In this document: one piece after another, positions 62,159 to 64,000 of the stretch
How positions within the stretch are numbered: the stretch's first letter is position 1
Layout of the letters: each line of letters begins with the position of its first letter
Assembly: GCA_965225935.1 (NCBI GenBank)
Contig: CBDDCC010000006.1
Location: forward strand, 1-64,000
DNA from: CALJXB01 sp965225935
GTDB taxonomy: Bacteria > Pseudomonadota > Alphaproteobacteria > Kiloniellales > JAKSDN01
Direction of reading: 5' to 3'
Length of the DNA stretch: 64,000 nucleotides
Made by a program: the position numbers and the translations under genes
The notes under the pieces: generated by a model
What the model saw: only the letters and a program-made list of their open reading frames with translations
Told to the model about the DNA's origin: nothing
Databases searched by the model: none

Positions 62159-63619
62159 CTAGAAAAGTTCGCCGGTGAACTCGTGGGCGACGCGCTTCTG
62201 CAGAGTATCGATCGCCTTCAGGGAATCCGTCAGCATGTCCTGCTCGCGTTCGGACAGGGTGTCCGGGTGAACGTAGTTGCTGACCGGGTTTCCCGCCTTG
62301 TAGTCGGCGATCTGCTCGCGCAGCAGCAGACGGGTGATGTGGGTGAAGGCGCCGCGCAGATAGTCGGCCTCGTCCTTGTCGAGCACCTCGCGCGCGCGCA
62401 GGGCATCGATGCGCGCCAGCGTCGGCGTCTCGACCACGCCGTGCTTGAGGGCGAGCAGCCTCAGGCTGCTCACCAGCGGCAGCGTGCCCCGGTGCTTCAG
62501 GTTGATCTCGCCCCGATGCTCGGGCTTGTCCCGCTCGGTGACGAAGCGCCCGAACCAGCCGAGCGCGACGCCGCTGCGGGCGGATTCCCGGTGCAGCTCC
62601 GCGAGATAGGCCGGGCTGTTCCGCACCATCTCGACCACCACGGCCCGCAGGTCGCGCACCATCTCGCGCACGCCGTAGGCGTGGCGGAAGTCGAAGAAGA
62701 TGTCGGAGAACTGGACCGCGATGGTGCTGCGCCTGCGGCCCCAGAGCCGCATCTGGGCGCGCCACTGGCTCTCGGTCTTGCGCCACACCGGGTTGGTGGC
62801 CATGACGTAGCCGTTGCAGTAGGGAAAGCCCACGGCGTTGAGGTCGCGGATCATGCGCTCGGCCAGCTCGATGAAGAAGCCGTCGATCCGGCTGTGCTCC
62901 TCGTCCGGGTAGTCGCCCAGAATGAAGCCGTTGTCCTGGTCGGGGTAGAGGAAGCTCTCGCCGCGCCCGCCCGAGCCCATGACGATGAGGGCGAAGTCGA
63001 CCGGTGGCGCGCCCCAGCCTTCGTCCGCCATGGCCGCCAGATGGATCTCGATGATGCGCCGGTGGATGTCCCGGTTGATGTGGGTCAGCACCGCCTGGAT
63101 CTCGGGCACCGGCACGTTGTCGGCGAAGAGGTCCTCGGCCAGGTCGACCTGGGCTGCCTTGATCTCGCGCAGTCCGCTCAAACCGCGCTCGTGGGCCATC
63201 AGCTCGATGCGGTGGAGGGTCGGCTCGGCGGCCACGGCGAGCGCCTGGTTCAGCTCGATCACGCCGGCCGGGCGCCCCTCCTGGTCGACCACGGGCATGT
63301 GGCGCCAGCCGAAACGGCGCATGCGCGCAACCGCGTGGTAGAGGTAGTCGCCGGCCTCGACCGCCTGCACCGGCGCGGTCATGACGCTTTCCACCGGCTC
63401 GCCGCCCTGGCAGCGCAGGGCGATGCGGCGCGTCACGTCGCGTTCGGTCACGATGCCGCCGAGGCGTCCGCCCTCGCCCGCCACCAGGGCGCAGCTCACC
63501 TTCGATTCCGCCAGCGCGCCCAGCAGCTCCGTCACACTGGTTCCCGGGGACAGCATGGGCGGCGGCGGTCCCATGTGATCGCCGACGATCTGCCAGAAGA
63601 TTTCGGTCTGGGAGACCAT
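62159..63619 (-). CDS. CBS-domain protein with DUF294 nucleotidyltransferase-like domains
   Basis: A 486-residue cytoplasmic protein. Two CBS domains (about 12-130) can bind adenine nucleotides. They are followed by the DUF294 nucleotidyltransferase-like part with MGSGGRGESFLYPDQDN near residue 215 (Ser-Gly and paired Asp) and the DUF294_C helical domain (about 340-480). This architecture is seen in signal-transduction proteins of unknown substrate. The start sits 100 bases from the next gene. Confidence 0.88.
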   Translation of the reverse strand: MVSQTEIFWQIVGDHMGPPPPMLSPGTSVTELLGALAESKVSCALVAGEGGRLGGIVTERDVTRRIALRCQGGEPVESVMTAPVQAVEAGDYLYHAVARMRRFGWRHMPVVDQEGRPAGVIELNQALAVAAEPTLHRIELMAHERGLSGLREIKAAQVDLAEDLFADNVPVPEIQAVLTHINRDIHRRIIEIHLAAMADEGWGAPPVDFALIVMGSGGRGESFLYPDQDNGFILGDYPDEEHSRIDGFFIELAERMIRDLNAVGFPYCNGYVMATNPVWRKTESQWRAQMRLWGRRRSTIAVQFSDIFFDFRHAYGVREMVRDLRAVVVEMVRNSPAYLAELHRESARSGVALGWFGRFVTERDKPEHRGEINLKHRGTLPLVSSLRLLALKHGVVETPTLARIDALRAREVLDKDEADYLRGAFTHITRLLLREQIADYKAGNPVSNYVHPDTLSEREQDMLTDSLKAIDTLQKRVAHEFTGELF

Positions 63620-63713
63620 CCCCTTTCAATAGCAACCTTGGCCGCCCCTGAACAGCGCGGGCCCGGTGTATACGAACGTTGGAGGACGCTCGGTAGCGCG
63701 CGGAATAACGGCG

Positions 63714-63917
63714 CTAGCCGAACTGCACGACGCCGAGCACGTCCTGGAACAGCACCAGGAAGAAGAAGGTGGCGGCGATGCAGCCGAAGAGGATGCGCAC
63801 GAAGTCCGTCCTGCCTTCCTCGTCACGGTAGGTGATGCCGTGCCAGGCGATGAAGGCCGTCACGGCGAGGAAGAGATAGTTGATGGGCGTTTCCCACTCG
63901 CCGGCGAATTCGAACAT
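63714..63917 (-). CDS. Small two-helix membrane protein
   Basis: A 67-residue protein with two predicted membrane helices (about 13-28, NYLFLAVTAFIAWHG, and 43-62, ILFGCIAATFFFLVLFQ) joined by a charged loop. ATG 63917 was chosen; GTG 63938 would add seven residues. Function unknown. Confidence 0.6.
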   Translation of the reverse strand: MFEFAGEWETPINYLFLAVTAFIAWHGITYRDEEGRTDFVRILFGCIAATFFFLVLFQDVLGVVQFG

Positions 63918-64000
63918 GGCTCTCCGGTTCCTTGGCACCCCTGCCGGAGCGCTTTAGCAGACTCCGCCGCGCCCCGCCAGAACTAGCCGGGGGTGGCAAC

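Overview
The window is a GC-rich alphaproteobacterial chromosome segment, most like the Rhodospirillales/Kiloniellales side of the class. The reasons are the ftsZ-lpxC-bamD-recN-ligA order, the long Pro/Gln/Ala-rich FtsZ tail, DUF1127 repeats, and several Dpp-type importers with Tat-type or Sec-type binding proteins. No rRNA, tRNA, CRISPR array, prophage or intact transposase was seen.

Region 1 (1-19.3 kb) is core genome. It holds the end of the division/envelope cluster (ftsZ, an lpxC homologue, bamD) and then recN, ligA and a threonine/serine dehydratase, mostly joined by ATGA-type overlaps. A ChaN/PDZ lipoprotein, a long aminopeptidase P, a protein with three DUF1127 units, prmA-uvrD, an aspartoacylase-like gene, a small membrane protein and an HtrA-like secreted protein follow. 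The LpxC homologue has changes at several residues known to matter for catalysis, and the HtrA-like protein has lost its whole catalytic triad.

Region 2 (19.3-26.2 kb) carries a ClC-type channel/antiporter gene bracketed by two copies of a 237/273-bp MITE-like repeat with co-varying terminal inverted repeats. The repeat ends supply the stop codons of the ClC gene and of a secreted pentapeptide-repeat protein. mlaA-mlaC and the ABC-F factor ettA follow.

Region 3 (26.6-54.8 kb) is a 28-kb peptide and amino-acid-derivative scavenging locus. It contains a LysR regulator, two complete peptide ABC importers each with an M19 dipeptidase, an S12 serine hydrolase, an amidase, and two further binding proteins without their own permeases. 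It also contains a creatinase/DoeA-like M24 protein, a three-part FAD/[2Fe-2S] dehydrogenase resembling HcnABC or opine/D-proline dehydrogenases, an MmgE/PrpD protein, an IclR regulator and an SMP-30 lactonase. AT-rich palindromes lie in the divergent promoter regions. Together the genes fit uptake and breakdown of unusual peptides, possibly ones containing D-residues, but the substrate is not shown by sequence.

Region 4 (54.8-64 kb) starts with an IclR gene remnant and a lower-GC orphan TPR protein. It returns to GC-rich genes: a GNAT acetyltransferase, two overlapping low-complexity secreted proteins, a SYLF-domain lipoprotein, a small cytochrome c-like protein, a GFA-family protein, a PhyH dioxygenase, a PCMT-like methyltransferase, a CBS/DUF294 nucleotidyltransferase-like protein and a two-helix membrane protein.
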